A DNA stretch of 40,018 nt from DASYCK01 sp036500205. Lineage in GTDB: Bacteria > Myxococcota_A > Polyangia > Fen-1088. Location of the stretch: assembly GCA_036500205.1 (NCBI GenBank), contig DASYCK010000149.1:1-40018 (forward strand). The letters run 5' to 3'. The translations under genes were made by a program, and so were the position numbers. The notes under the pieces are model-generated. The model worked only from the letters and a program-made list of their open reading frames with translations, had not been told where the DNA came from and made no database searches. This document shows positions 1 through 7,754 of this stretch, piece by piece (position 1 is the first letter of the stretch; the number at the start of each line of letters is the position of its first letter).

Positions 1-1751
1 CAGGGCCGCAAATTCGCGTCCCCGTAGAGCGCGATGTCGCCGATCTGCGAATCCAGATCGGTGTCCGTTTTGTAGGGGACGCCGGTGCTCGCCTCCAGCC
101 GCTGCTGCGTGCCGGCGGCGTCATCGCCGCGCGCGAAGTAGCCCAGCTCCAGCTCTTGCCGCTGGCCGAGCAGCTCGCCGGTCAGATGCGCCGAGCCCCG
201 TGCGCCCAGGGTCAGCTCGTTCACGTTCAGGTCCAGCATGTCGCCGCGCTGGGCGTGCACGCTCTGCAGCGGCTCCTGCACGTCGAGCAGGAAGCCGGTG
301 AAATTCTCGAGCAGGCGCATGTCGCGCTTGATGACGAACAGCTGCTGCGTCAGCGTCGTGTCGCCGGTACGCGTCTCGACGTCGGCGGCCACCGAGGCGC
401 GCGAGGCGTCGCCCCCCTCAGGGACCTGCTGGCGCGTGGTGCCCAGCAGGTCGTAGCTGTCGTAGAAGCCGATGCGCCCCGAGGCGTAGTCGTCCTCGCG
501 GATGACCCCGGCCGAATGAAAGTGCGTCGTGTAGAGCTGCGCGGTCAGCCGATAGCTGCCGTTCGTGCCCAGGTGCCCCTCGTACTGCCCCATCGCCGAG
601 CCGCGATCGGCGGACCGGTTTTGCCCGAAACCGTCGGTCTTGAAGATCTCGGCGCCGCCAAAGGTGTGCGTGCTCTGCCCTTCGGGCCCCCACAGCGCCA
701 CCACGCGTTCGGTGCCGAAGCTGCCCGTCATGTAGTGCAGCGACAGCCCGCGCTCCGCCAGGCCCAGCTGATAGTCGGCGCTGCCCGCCACCGCGTAGTT
801 CCCTTGCGCCGGATCGAACGGTCCCTCGACGACGCGCAGCCCCTGGACCAGCTCGGGGATGATGAAGTGCGTGTCGGCGTAGCCGTTGCCGTGCAGGTTG
901 CCGCTCTCGTTGATGGGCACGCCCCCCACGGTGAACTCGACGTCCTGCCCCTCGCGCGCGTCGAAGCCGCGCATGAACACCTGCTCGGCGTGCCCCTCGC
1001 CCCCTTCGTTCGTCAGCAGGATCCCGGGCGCCAGCTTCAGCAGATCGGAGGCGTTGGCGTGCGGGACGGCGGCGAGCTGATCGACGCGGATCTGGAAATC
1101 GGAGGCGCCCCGGTTGGTGGCGGGGCGCCTCCCCAGCACCGAGACGTCGAGGACCTTCGGCGCCGCGGGAGAAGCCGGCGCGGCGTTGGTGTCCTCGGTG
1201 GCGGCGATCGGCGGCGCGTCGATCGGCACCGCCACGGGCATCGCGGCCGGTGGCGTCGGGGGCGTGGCCGGCGCCGCCGGCGCCGCGGGCGCGGGCGCGG
1301 GCTTCGGCGCGTCGAAGTGGAAGAGGAGCTGGATGCGGCTCGCGACCGGGACGCCGTCGCGCTCGGCGGGCTTGAACCGCCAGCGGCTGGCGGCCTGCAG
1401 CGCGGCGCGATCGAGGGGCGGCGCGATCCCGCGCACGATCGCCGTCCCCATCACCTGGCCGGCGGCGTCGATGGTCAGCGCCACGGTGACGTCCCCGGCC
1501 GGGGCGGCCGCCACCGCTTCGGCGGGATACGCCGCCTGGCTCTGCTCGAGGACGACGGGGGGCGACACGTTCGCGGGCGCGACGGCCTCTGTCTCAGGGC
1601 TGACCCCGGCGCCGGGCTCGGGTGCCGCCGAAGCGCGCGGCGTCGTCGCCAGCGCGCAGGTGAGCCCGCAGATCGTCATCGAAAGGCGGCAGCGGCGGTG
1701 AAACCGCTGACGCTTGCTGGCGCTGGCGTGGTGCTGGCGGAACGAAGACAA
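1..1751 (-). CDS. TonB-dependent receptor with N-terminal TonB-C-like domain (3' end beyond left edge)
   Basis: The frame is open from a TTG at 1751 to the left edge, 583 codons with no stop, so the C-terminal part of the barrel is missing. The TTG has a strong ribosome site (GGAGG, 5 bases upstream) and gives a signal peptide with a basic n-region ending near ASA; an ATG at 1679 would cut off that n-region. After the signal comes a TonB C-terminal-like domain (YPAEA, VALTIDAAGQV, LDRAALQAASRWRFKPA), then a Pro/Ala-rich linker. The plug domain follows (LLKLAPGILLTNEGGEGHAE, FMRGFDAREGQDVEFTVGG), then barrel strands. Receptors of this kind import siderophores, cobalamin, metals or glycans through the outer membrane using TonB energy; the substrate cannot be read here. 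The small protein upstream at 1974-2435 is probably co-transcribed. The domain order is seen; a role for the TonB-like domain is inference. Confidence 0.88.
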   Translation of the reverse strand, partial: MSSFRQHHASASKRQRFHRRCRLSMTICGLTCALATTPRASAAPEPGAGVSPETEAVAPANVSPPVVLEQSQAAYPAEAVAAAPAGDVTVALTIDAAGQVMGTAIVRGIAPPLDRAALQAASRWRFKPAERDGVPVASRIQLLFHFDAPKPAPAPAAPAAPATPPTPPAAMPVAVPIDAPPIAATEDTNAAPASPAAPKVLDVSVLGRRPATNRGASDFQIRVDQLAAVPHANASDLLKLAPGILLTNEGGEGHAEQVFMRGFDAREGQDVEFTVGGVPINESGNLHGNGYADTHFIIPELVQGLRVVEGPFDPAQGNYAVAGSADYQLGLAERGLSLHYMTGSFGTERVVALWGPEGQSTHTFGGAEIFKTDGFGQNRSADRGSAMGQYEGHLGTNGSYRLTAQLYTTHFHSAGVIREDDYASGRIGFYDSYDLLGTTRQQVPEGGDASRASVAADVETRTGDTTLTQQLFVIKRDMRLLENFTGFLLDVQEPLQSVHAQRGDMLDLNVNELTLGARGSAHLTGELLGQRQELELGYFARGDDAAGTQQRLEASTGVPYKTDTDLDSQIGDIALYGDANLRP

Positions 1752-1973
1752 GAGCTCCTCCTCGAATGGGTCCCCGGGAAATTCGTCGTCTGATCCCAGA
1801 CTCGAACGAATGGGGCGGGTGGTTGCGCGCGCCGTTCACGGCGCCGGCGGGCGTCGCGATGAGTGGGCGCGGACGTGAACGCGCGCGAGACCGAAGGACG
1901 CGCCGTCGAGACGCGCGTGCTGCCACTGCTGCTTCGGCCCCGATGCGCGAGGCGCGGGCGGGCGTCGCTCGGC
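1752..1973. other. Gap between the small secreted protein and the TonB receptor
   Basis: These 222 bases hold no convincing gene. Open frames cross it on both strands but none has a ribosome site or a recognisable product. The only clear signal is the GGAGG ribosome site at about 1757-1761 (minus strand) that serves the receptor. No terminator hairpin followed by T residues is visible, so read-through from 1974-2435 into the receptor is plausible. Confidence 0.4.
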
Positions 1974-2435
1974 TCAGACGGTCGGAGGCGAGGTCTTCGG
2001 CGCGGAGGCCAGCAGCGCGGCGCGCCCCAGGCAGGAAGCCAGTCGGGCTGCCGGCACGACGACGACCGTAGGCGGAATGAGTCGAACCACCGCGCGTGCC
2101 GTGGGCGCTTGCGCATTCCCCTGGACGACGAAGGCCACCGCGCAGTGTTCATGCTCGGCCGGCTTGCTTGCGTCGGGCCCCTTGAGGACGAGACGCGTCG
2201 CTCCGGTCCGATCGGCGAGATCCGCGAGCCCGGCGGCACCGTCGGAGGCGACCGCGACGTGCGTCAGCTCGCCATGCTCGGCGCAGCGGACGTGCTGCAC
2301 GCTGGCCTCGTGGAACGACGTCGAGAACGGAGCCAGCGCGGCGACGATCAACAGGCCGACTGTCAGCAACGTCTTCGCGACGCCTCTGCGCCTCACGAGC
2401 GCAAAGAAATCGTGACTGTCGTTACGCGCGCTCAT
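1974..2435 (-). CDS. Small secreted or membrane-anchored Cys/His protein, unknown function
   Basis: 153 residues. A basic n-region (ARNDSHDFFALVRRRG) is followed by one hydrophobic segment (LLTVGLLIVAALAPF), then a short periplasmic domain with HVRCAEHGELTH and a later EHEHC motif. The paired Cys/His motifs could bind a metal, which would fit the TonB-dependent receptor directly downstream on the same strand. I do not recognise a named family; DUF2946-type small proteins beside TonB receptors have a similar build, but I cannot confirm a match. ATG at 2435 is chosen because a promoter-like TTGACA / ATATTT pair sits just upstream. A TTG at 2480 would extend the frame but lies inside that promoter. 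Confidence 0.6.
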   Translation of the reverse strand: MSARNDSHDFFALVRRRGVAKTLLTVGLLIVAALAPFSTSFHEASVQHVRCAEHGELTHVAVASDGAAGLADLADRTGATRLVLKGPDASKPAEHEHCAVAFVVQGNAQAPTARAVVRLIPPTVVVVPAARLASCLGRAALLASAPKTSPPTV

Positions 2436-2451
2436 GGCTTCCGAAGGCCTG

Positions 2452-2480
2452 AAATATGCGCGTATGCGCGGCGCTGTCAA
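2452..2480 (-). promoter_or_regulatory. Sigma-70-type promoter candidate for 2435-1974
   Basis: Minus strand: perfect -35 TTGACA at 2480-2475, 17-base spacer, -10-like ATATTT at 2457-2452. The predicted start lies about 10 bases before the ATG at 2435, so the mRNA would be almost leaderless. The -35 is strong and the -10 is only fair. Confidence 0.4.
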
Positions 2481-2555
2481 GGCGCGCCGCCCCTTCGAAG
2501 CGGTGGTGGGCTCGCCAAACCCTGGTTCAGACAGAACCGTCGACGACTCGCGCGG

Positions 2556-3353
2556 TCACTGACACCACCCGGTCGCCGATCCGTCCGCTCCGGGGGAAGA
2601 GTCACAAACCACCTCACGCCCCTGCTCGTAGTGAGCCGAGAAGAACGATTGAAAGGCGGCGGCGTCGAAGCTGTTCGCGCGGAGGGTCCAGGTCCACGCC
2701 GACGCCGCCCAGTGCACGTCCAGCGTCGGATCGGGCACCAGCACCACGTGCGCCGGCTCGCTGTACTTGGACGTGCTGCAGTCCGCATCGGCGGGGAGCG
2801 CGTCGATCCAGGCCTGCGCGGCGGCGACCTCGTCGGCGCATCCGCACGGACAGTTGTAGCTGACGATGATGGCGCCGTGCTCGAGCCCGTGCACCAGGAA
2901 GCCCCAGGGGACCGGCGCGCTGTAGGTCTTGTACACGGGCCACACCGGATAGTGATTTCCCGACGATGGTGGGTTCGTGCCGTAACAGGTGGCGGAGCAG
3001 ATCACGAGGTGCGTGAACCCCTCCTCGGCGTGCGACTCCACGCCGAGCGGCGCGCCGGCGACCTCGGGACAGCCGGTCATCGCGAACGGCCCCACGGGAG
3101 GGCAGCTGTCGCCTCCCGCGCCGGTGGTCGACGTTCCGCCCCTTCCTCCCCCACCGACCGTTCCGGCCTGGCCGCCGCTGTTTGCCGACGCTCCGCCGCC
3201 GCTGATCGCCGACCCGCCCCCGCCGCCCGCCCCGCTGGGCAAGCAAACGCCGCCATCACAGGCGGAGGCGCACCAGGACAGCGCGGCCACGAGCGCGAGA
3301 ACGAGACCGCGCGCCGCGCCTGACCTCACCGTGGAAACAGCAGGAGCCTTCAC
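2556..3353 (-). CDS. DUF3105-domain lipoprotein with Gly-rich linker
   Basis: 265 residues from a GTG start with a good ribosome site (AGGAG, 7 bases upstream). The N-terminus is a signal peptide ending in ASAC (Cys32), so probably a lipoprotein. A Gly/Ser/Thr-rich linker of about 45 residues follows. The C-terminal domain carries DUF3105 hallmarks: NPPSSGNHYP, VHGLEHGAIIVSYNC, then Cys-rich CPCGC. DUF3105 function is unknown; the family is extracytoplasmic and the conserved His residues suggest a metal or catalytic site (inference). Eight cysteines after the linker suggest disulfides. It lies 19 bases downstream of smpB on the same strand, but has its own ribosome site and may have its own promoter. 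Confidence 0.82.
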   Translation of the reverse strand: MKAPAVSTVRSGAARGLVLALVAALSWCASACDGGVCLPSGAGGGGGSAISGGGASANSGGQAGTVGGGGRGGTSTTGAGGDSCPPVGPFAMTGCPEVAGAPLGVESHAEEGFTHLVICSATCYGTNPPSSGNHYPVWPVYKTYSAPVPWGFLVHGLEHGAIIVSYNCPCGCADEVAAAQAWIDALPADADCSTSKYSEPAHVVLVPDPTLDVHWAASAWTWTLRANSFDAAAFQSFFSAHYEQGREVVCDSSPGADGSATGWCQ

Positions 3354-3372
3354 GCCCGTTCTCCTAACACGA

Positions 3373-3843
3373 TCAACGGCGGCGGACCGACATGGCGCGA
3401 TCCATCTCGCGCTGGCTCTCTCGCTTCTTCGAATCCTCGCGCTTGTCCCATTGCTGCTTGCCGTGGACGAGCGCCAGCTCGGCCTTCACGCGCCCCTGCT
3501 TCTCGTAGAGAGACAGCGGCACCAGGGTGTAGCCCTTCTCGCGGATCTTGCTCGACAGCCGATCGATCTCGCGCCGGTTCAGCAGCAGCTTGCGCCGCCG
3601 CCGCGGGTCGTGATTGCGCTGGTGGGCGAAGGCGTAGACGCCGACGTCCATCTGGTGCAGCCAGGCCTCCCCTTTGTCGATGTCGGCGAATGCGTCGACC
3701 AGCGTGACCTTGCCGTCGCGGATCGACTTCACCTCCGACCCGGCCAGCACCAGCCCCGCCTCGATCACCTCATCGACGTGATACTCGTGCCGGGCGCGCC
3801 GGTTGCGCGCCAGCACCTTCGGCGCCGCGGCGTCGCCGCTCAT
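3373..3843 (-). CDS. smpB: SsrA-binding protein SmpB
   Basis: 156 residues, the usual length. SmpB binds tmRNA and brings it to stalled ribosomes in trans-translation. Family signatures are clear: N-terminal ARNRRARHEYHVDE, the core EAGLVLAGSEVKSIRDGKV, the HQRNHDPRRRRKLLLNR segment and a basic tail (KGKQ-like HGKQQWDKRE, then KKRESQREMDRAM) expected to fold in the ribosome. ATG at 3843 matches the family N-terminus. The ComF-type gene ends 32 bases upstream on the same strand, so the two may share a transcript. The tmRNA gene itself is not seen in this window. Confidence 0.97.
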   Translation of the reverse strand: MSGDAAAPKVLARNRRARHEYHVDEVIEAGLVLAGSEVKSIRDGKVTLVDAFADIDKGEAWLHQMDVGVYAFAHQRNHDPRRRRKLLLNRREIDRLSSKIREKGYTLVPLSLYEKQGRVKAELALVHGKQQWDKREDSKKRESQREMDRAMSVRRR

Positions 3844-3875
3844 GATCGGACTCGCGCTGACATGACGGGGCTTTT

Positions 3876-4631
3876 CTAGCGCAAGGTTCGCGTCAGCGCG
3901 ACGACCCGGACTTCTTCGGCGCCGGCGCGCACCAGGACCTCGGCGCATTCGTTGAACGTGGCGCCGGTGGTCATCACGTCGTCGACGAGCACGAAGCGTC
4001 TTCCCCGTACCCGCGCCGGATCGGCGACCGCGAACGCGCCGAACAGCGCCACCCGGCGCGCGTTCGGCCCGCCCCGCCCCAGCTCGCGCGTGTCCCGCAC
4101 GCGCTGAAGCAACGTCCGTTCGATGCGCGGCGCCGCCAGCAGCGCCGGCGCCGGTCTGCGGCTCAACGCCACGACCGCCAGCTCGAGCGCCTGGTTGAAG
4201 CCGCGCCGGCGCAGCTTTCGGGGGTGCAGCGGCACGGGAAGAATGGCATCGACCGGCGGCCCGCTCGCCGGCGCGAGCGCGCGCGCCAGCGGCTCGGCCA
4301 GCAGCCGCCCCAGCCGTCGCGCCAGGTCGGGCCGGTCGCCGTGCTTCATGCGCACGATGGCGTCGGCCAGGGGTCCCCCGTATTCGAACGCGGCGTAGGC
4401 CCGCGAGAACGCGAAGTCGAAGCGGGCGCAGCCCGGACAACGATGCCGCGCTGGTGGCCCGAAGTGGGGCAGGGCACAGCCAGCGCAGGAATTTCCGATC
4501 GGCAGCGTCGCCTGCGCGCAGCCGCCACACAGCACGGGGTTGTCGCTGGCGAGCGCCACGTCGCAGCCCGCGCATCGAGCCGGCCAGAACAGTTGAAGAC
4601 AGGAGGTGACGACGGCGCTGCCCAGACTCAT
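3876..4631 (-). CDS. ComF-family phosphoribosyltransferase-like protein
   Basis: 251 residues. The N-terminal half has CxxC zinc-ribbon pairs (CAGC, CGGC, CAGC, CPGC), and the C-terminal half a type I phosphoribosyltransferase fold with the PRPP-binding loop VLVDDVMTTGATF. This order is that of ComF/GntX/AmfC proteins, linked to DNA uptake in competent species and of uncertain role elsewhere. RRRGFNQA is another conserved family motif. ATG at 4631 is preferred because AAGGCGG lies just upstream; a GTG at 4652 would add seven residues. No other competence gene is nearby. Confidence 0.88.
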   Translation of the reverse strand: MSLGSAVVTSCLQLFWPARCAGCDVALASDNPVLCGGCAQATLPIGNSCAGCALPHFGPPARHRCPGCARFDFAFSRAYAAFEYGGPLADAIVRMKHGDRPDLARRLGRLLAEPLARALAPASGPPVDAILPVPLHPRKLRRRGFNQALELAVVALSRRPAPALLAAPRIERTLLQRVRDTRELGRGGPNARRVALFGAFAVADPARVRGRRFVLVDDVMTTGATFNECAEVLVRAGAEEVRVVALTRTLR

Positions 4632-4818
4632 GCCCGCCTTATCGGGATTCACCGGCCGAGGTTTCGGGGTGTGCGTGAAATCACTGTTCTCGCGAGGCCT
4701 GTTTTCAAGGGGGGACGCCGCGTGAGTGGCCGGCTTTCATCCTTGACGGGACGCGATCCGACCTGCGAAATTGGCGGTTTCGCTGGACCTATCCCAAGAG
4801 CCACGCCGAGGAGCTTTC
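4632..4818. promoter_or_regulatory. Divergent intergenic region between comF-like gene and frameshifted lipoprotein
   Basis: 187 bases between divergent genes must carry promoters for both. A TTGACG at 4743-4748 is a possible plus-strand -35, but no good -10 follows at 16-18 bases. The GAGGAG ribosome site for the plus-strand gene is at 4808-4813. Confidence 0.3.
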
Positions 4819-5222
4819 ATGAACAGCCGTCACTCGATCGCTCTGTGCTCCTCGTTGCTCCTCTTTCGGGGGCGAGCTGTTACAGCAACGGGGTCAAGAT
4901 CAGCGAGATGATCACCGAGGACGCCACGACGGGCGCCGGGATGGGCTCGATCACCTACAGCAAGAGCGGAGCGACCTGCCTCAGCGAGCAGTTCCCGATC
5001 CAGGGGGCGGGCGGCGCGGGCGGAGCGAGCGCAACGGTGGCGACGATCAAGAATTCTTCTGGCGCCACGGTGGCAACGCTCACCGTGTCCGACTCGAAGA
5101 CGACCGCCACGTGCGACGGGGTGACCTACGACATCACGGACACGGGAGACTGCAGCATGCCGGGCACCACCAGCTCGACCGCTGACTGCTCCGCCAACGT
5201 CAGCGCGACCTGCACCCCGTGA
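4819..5222 (+). pseudogene. Frameshifted small lipoprotein, unknown function
   Basis: ATG at 4819 has an excellent ribosome site (GAGGAG, 5 bases upstream) and starts a signal peptide (MNSRHSIALCSSLLL), but that frame stops at 4911. The neighbouring frame stays open to the TGA at 5222 and begins with a lipobox-like SGASC followed by a secreted-looking Ser/Thr/Gly-rich domain with several cysteines. One extra base near the run of five G at 4868-4872 would join signal peptide and mature protein (about 134 residues). So this is either a recent frameshift mutation or a one-base sequencing/assembly error. A GTG at 4843 in the long frame could start a shorter protein, but it has no ribosome site and no basic n-region. 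No family recognised. Confidence 0.6.
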
Positions 5223-5241
5223 GGCGCCTGCGGAGGGCACC

Positions 5242-5637
5242 ATGCCCAGCGTCCTGATCGAGACGAGGAGATCCTGCAGCCCCGAGCAGGAGGTGGCGAT
5301 CATGGACGCCGTTCACGGCGCCCTTCGTCAAGCGTTCAAGATCCTTCCTGGCGACAAGAACGTCCGCCTGGTGGCGCACGAGCCGCATCGATTCGTCTGT
5401 CCGCCAGGCAAGGCCGCGCCCGAGATGTACACGCACATCAGCATCGACGCGTTCGCGGGGCGGTCGGTGGCCGCGAAGCGCGAGCTGTATCGCGCCATCG
5501 TCCAGAACCTCGAGCCGCTCGGCATTCCCCGCGATCACGTGAAGATCTTGCTGCGCGAGCTCCCGCGCGAGAACTGGGGCATCCGCGGCGGGCAAGCCGG
5601 CTGCGACGTCGACCTGGGCTTCGTGGTCGAGGTGTAG
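5242..5637 (+). CDS. Tautomerase-superfamily protein
   Basis: 131 residues, starting MPSVLIETRR. Once the initiator Met is removed Pro1 is the N-terminus, the catalytic base of 4-oxalocrotonate tautomerase-like enzymes. Downstream motifs such as YTHISIDAFAGRS, KRELYRAIVQNL and LREL..ENWGIRGG match the longer tautomerase branch, where a beta-alpha-beta unit is followed by extra strands. The substrate is unknown; such proteins isomerise or hydrate unsaturated keto acids. The ribosome site is GGAGG a few bases before the ATG. It lies 19 bases after the frameshifted lipoprotein gene, so the two may share a transcript. Confidence 0.85.
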   Translation: MPSVLIETRRSCSPEQEVAIMDAVHGALRQAFKILPGDKNVRLVAHEPHRFVCPPGKAAPEMYTHISIDAFAGRSVAAKRELYRAIVQNLEPLGIPRDHVKILLRELPRENWGIRGGQAGCDVDLGFVVEV

Positions 5638-5649
5638 CCGAGAGGTCGG

Positions 5650-5665
5650 CGCGCGTCAGCGCGCG
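5650..5665 (+). terminator. Short GC hairpin after the tautomerase gene
   Basis: CGCGCG TCAG CGCGCG forms a 6-bp stem 12 bases after the stop codon, followed by ATCTTGATGTT rather than a clean T run. Weak intrinsic terminator candidate. Confidence 0.3.
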
Positions 5666-5807
5666 ATCTTGATGTTGAACGCGACCAGTGTGGCGTGGGG
5701 GCCCCGTCCGTGGGCGAGGACGACACAGGCTGGTGGGCGGGCCGGCGACCGACATCACGTTCCCGCGCGCCGTTTGCCTGGCATCGACCTTGTAGTGCAT
5801 CGGCTGC

Positions 5808-6734
5808 ATGAACAAAACGTGGGTTCTGTTTTGCGTGACGGCGGCGGCGGGGGCGTGCGCGAGCTGCGCGACGTCGACCTACCGGATCCCGGGTGGCGAG
5901 ATGCAGCGGCTGGCGGAGCTGAACGTCGCCCAACGTGGCGCCGCCGTTCGGATCATGCCGCACGACGAGTCGAGCATCGCCTACGCGGCGGTGCCCGAGC
6001 CGGTGGCCCCGCCGGCACCCCCCATCGCCGCTGCGACGTCCGAGGCCGAGCGGTCCCGGGACGCCACCGAACAGGACACGACGGACGACGGCGAGCTGCC
6101 CGATCGCTGGACCGACGACGGGACGCGGGTCGACATGCAGCTTCAGATGGACGGCGGCAGCGGAGGGAACGTGCCCGCGTCACCCCGCGCCGGTCACGCG
6201 GCCTCGGGCACGGTCCACCCGCCCGTGCATCCGCGAACCATCGCGATGGGGGGGACATCGCCCGCGCGGGCCCCCACCGCCGTCTTTCGGGGCTCGCCCG
6301 GTGGCCCAGGCATGGCGCGCATCCCCGCACCCGTTCACGCGCACGGGGGATCGTTCCACGGACATGGCGGTGGCGGACACGGGGGCGGCGGCGGCGGCTC
6401 TTTCTCGGGCGGGGGAAACGGCGTCGCGCTCCTGGTGGCGGTCTTCCTCGTGGTAGGGCTGGTGGCGATCATCACCGAGACGGCGACCGCCGAGCCGCCC
6501 CCCTACGACGGCTGGGCCTCGATCTCCCCCGATCACCCGGTCCATCTGATCTACGGCCCGGGCGCCGAACGGGTGATCCGGATGCGCGAGCTGCGCCCGG
6601 ACCATCTGGTCGGTCTGCGCGACACCGTCATCAAGGACAGCGAGGGGCGTCTGCATCGGCTTCCCCGCAATTTCACGGCTCCCCGAACGGCGTCGTGGTC
6701 CGTCGGGCAGCGGACGGTGGCGGATGGGCCCTGA
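5808..6734 (+). CDS. Gly/His-rich envelope protein (probable lipoprotein), unknown function
   Basis: 308 residues. The signal peptide has cysteines at its end (AAGACASC), so a lipoprotein is likely. The middle is low complexity: a Pro/Ala/acidic stretch, then a Gly/His-rich stretch (residues about 180-205, with HAHGG, HGHGGGGHGGGG). A hydrophobic segment (VALLVAVFLVVGLVAII, about residues 207-223) comes next, and a C-terminal domain of about 80 residues (PVHLIYGPGAERVIRMREL, DGxLHRLPRNF-like). The His-rich part might bind metal ions; this is inference. No family recognised. It converges on thiD with a 19-base gap. Confidence 0.7.
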   Translation: MNKTWVLFCVTAAAGACASCATSTYRIPGGEMQRLAELNVAQRGAAVRIMPHDESSIAYAAVPEPVAPPAPPIAAATSEAERSRDATEQDTTDDGELPDRWTDDGTRVDMQLQMDGGSGGNVPASPRAGHAASGTVHPPVHPRTIAMGGTSPARAPTAVFRGSPGGPGMARIPAPVHAHGGSFHGHGGGGHGGGGGGSFSGGGNGVALLVAVFLVVGLVAIITETATAEPPPYDGWASISPDHPVHLIYGPGAERVIRMRELRPDHLVGLRDTVIKDSEGRLHRLPRNFTAPRTASWSVGQRTVADGP

Positions 6735-6753
6735 GGTGGCTACCGAGCGTCCC

Positions 6754-7587
6754 TCAGTCGAGGTGCCATTCGTCGCCCACCGCGACGGCCCGCTGGATCG
6801 CCTCGTGTAACCAGGCCTTGGCTTCGGCGACGGCATCGGCCAGCGCCCGGCCCCGGGCGAGCCCCACCGCGATCGCCGTCGCCAGCGCGCAGCCGGTTCC
6901 TCGGACGGAGGGCCCGGGCAGCCGCTCGGCCGAGAAATGTCGGGCGCCATCGGGTGTGACCAGGATGTCGACCGCCATCGCCCCCTCCAGGTGCCCTCCT
7001 TTGATCAGCACGGCCCGCGCCCCCGCCTCGAGCAGGCTCTTTCCCGCGCGCGCGGCGCCGTCCAGGTCGGAGATCGCCTGCCCGGTCAGGCGCGCCGCCT
7101 CCACGGCGTTGGGCGTGGCGACCGTCGCCCGCGCCACCAGGCCAAGCAAATCGCGGAGATCGCCCCGGTAAAGGTCGCCTCCGCTGCTGGCGCCCAGCAC
7201 GGGATCGACGACCACCGGCCCCGCGAAGGTACGAAGCGCCGCCAGGACGGATGCTGCCGCTGTTGCATTCGGCATCATCCCAACCTTGACGGCGACCGGG
7301 CCGAGCGCCGTCGCGGCCCCGAGCGCCGCGGAGACGGCCTCACCCAGCGCCGTCGGGTCGCGCGGTTCTATCGCTCCGACGCCGGTCGCGGCGGCTTGCG
7401 CCGTCCAGGCCGTCGGGACGAGTCGCACGCGCGCGCCCAAGGTGCGCCCTGTAAGAAGATCGCGTACCACGCCAGCGCCGCCCGTCGGATCGAATCCGCC
7501 CACGGCCACCACCACGACCGCGTCCGCCCCGGCGTTTTGTGGGTGAAAGTGTGAAACAGGCGAGCTTCGAAAGTGAAAATCCTGCAT
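6754..7587 (-). CDS. thiD: Hydroxymethylpyrimidine / phosphomethylpyrimidine kinase
   Basis: About 277 residues from ATG 7587. ThiD phosphorylates HMP and then HMP-P, giving the pyrimidine diphosphate half of thiamine. Ribokinase-fold signatures are visible: the substrate loop AVGGFDPTGGAGVVRD, VKVGMMPNA, PVVVDPVLGASSGG, TPNAVEAARLTG, VLIKGGHLEG and the anion-hole motif RGTGCALATAIA. The N-terminus before the first strand is about 20 residues longer than usual, so a GTG within the VVVV stretch (about 7510-7520) may be the true start. The gene is alone: no other thi gene is in the window and no TPP riboswitch is visible upstream. Confidence 0.9.
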   Translation of the reverse strand: MQDFHFRSSPVSHFHPQNAGADAVVVVAVGGFDPTGGAGVVRDLLTGRTLGARVRLVPTAWTAQAAATGVGAIEPRDPTALGEAVSAALGAATALGPVAVKVGMMPNATAAASVLAALRTFAGPVVVDPVLGASSGGDLYRGDLRDLLGLVARATVATPNAVEAARLTGQAISDLDGAARAGKSLLEAGARAVLIKGGHLEGAMAVDILVTPDGARHFSAERLPGPSVRGTGCALATAIAVGLARGRALADAVAEAKAWLHEAIQRAVAVGDEWHLD

Positions 7588-7606
7588 GGATTCTTGTGTA
7601 ACCGCG

Positions 7607-7635
7607 TTGCCCAACCAAGTCGGCGTCGGTATCAT
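7607..7635 (+). promoter_or_regulatory. Sigma-70-type promoter candidate for the PEGA kinase cluster
   Basis: TTGCCC at 7607-7612, 17-base spacer, TATCAT at 7630-7635 on the plus strand. It would start transcription near 7642 and leave a leader of about 113 bases before the GTG at 7755. It lies in the 167-base divergent gap between thiD and the kinase. Confidence 0.45.
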
Positions 7636-7754
7636 ACGCCGGGCAAGCAGGGGATCTTGGCGAAGGACTCGGGGCTCTGTGGGTCGCGCCCGCGTCATCA
7701 GGGGGTGGTCCGCAACCGGGGTCGTGATCGCCGGGTCCCGCTGCCTTCCTCAAC

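Noticed and set aside
156..1793. A 545-codon open frame on the plus strand opposite the TonB receptor
   Set aside because: Its product is Arg/Gly/Val-rich with no recognisable motif; such antisense frames are common in very GC-rich DNA. The minus strand codes for a clear receptor.
1863..3323. Long plus-strand frame opposite the small secreted protein and the DUF3105 gene
   Set aside because: Low-complexity Arg-rich product, no ribosome site; the minus-strand genes explain the region.
7588..7754. Thiamine (TPP) riboswitch upstream of thiD
   Set aside because: None of the conserved TPP aptamer motifs (CUGAGA, ACCUGAUCUGG) is present on the minus strand.
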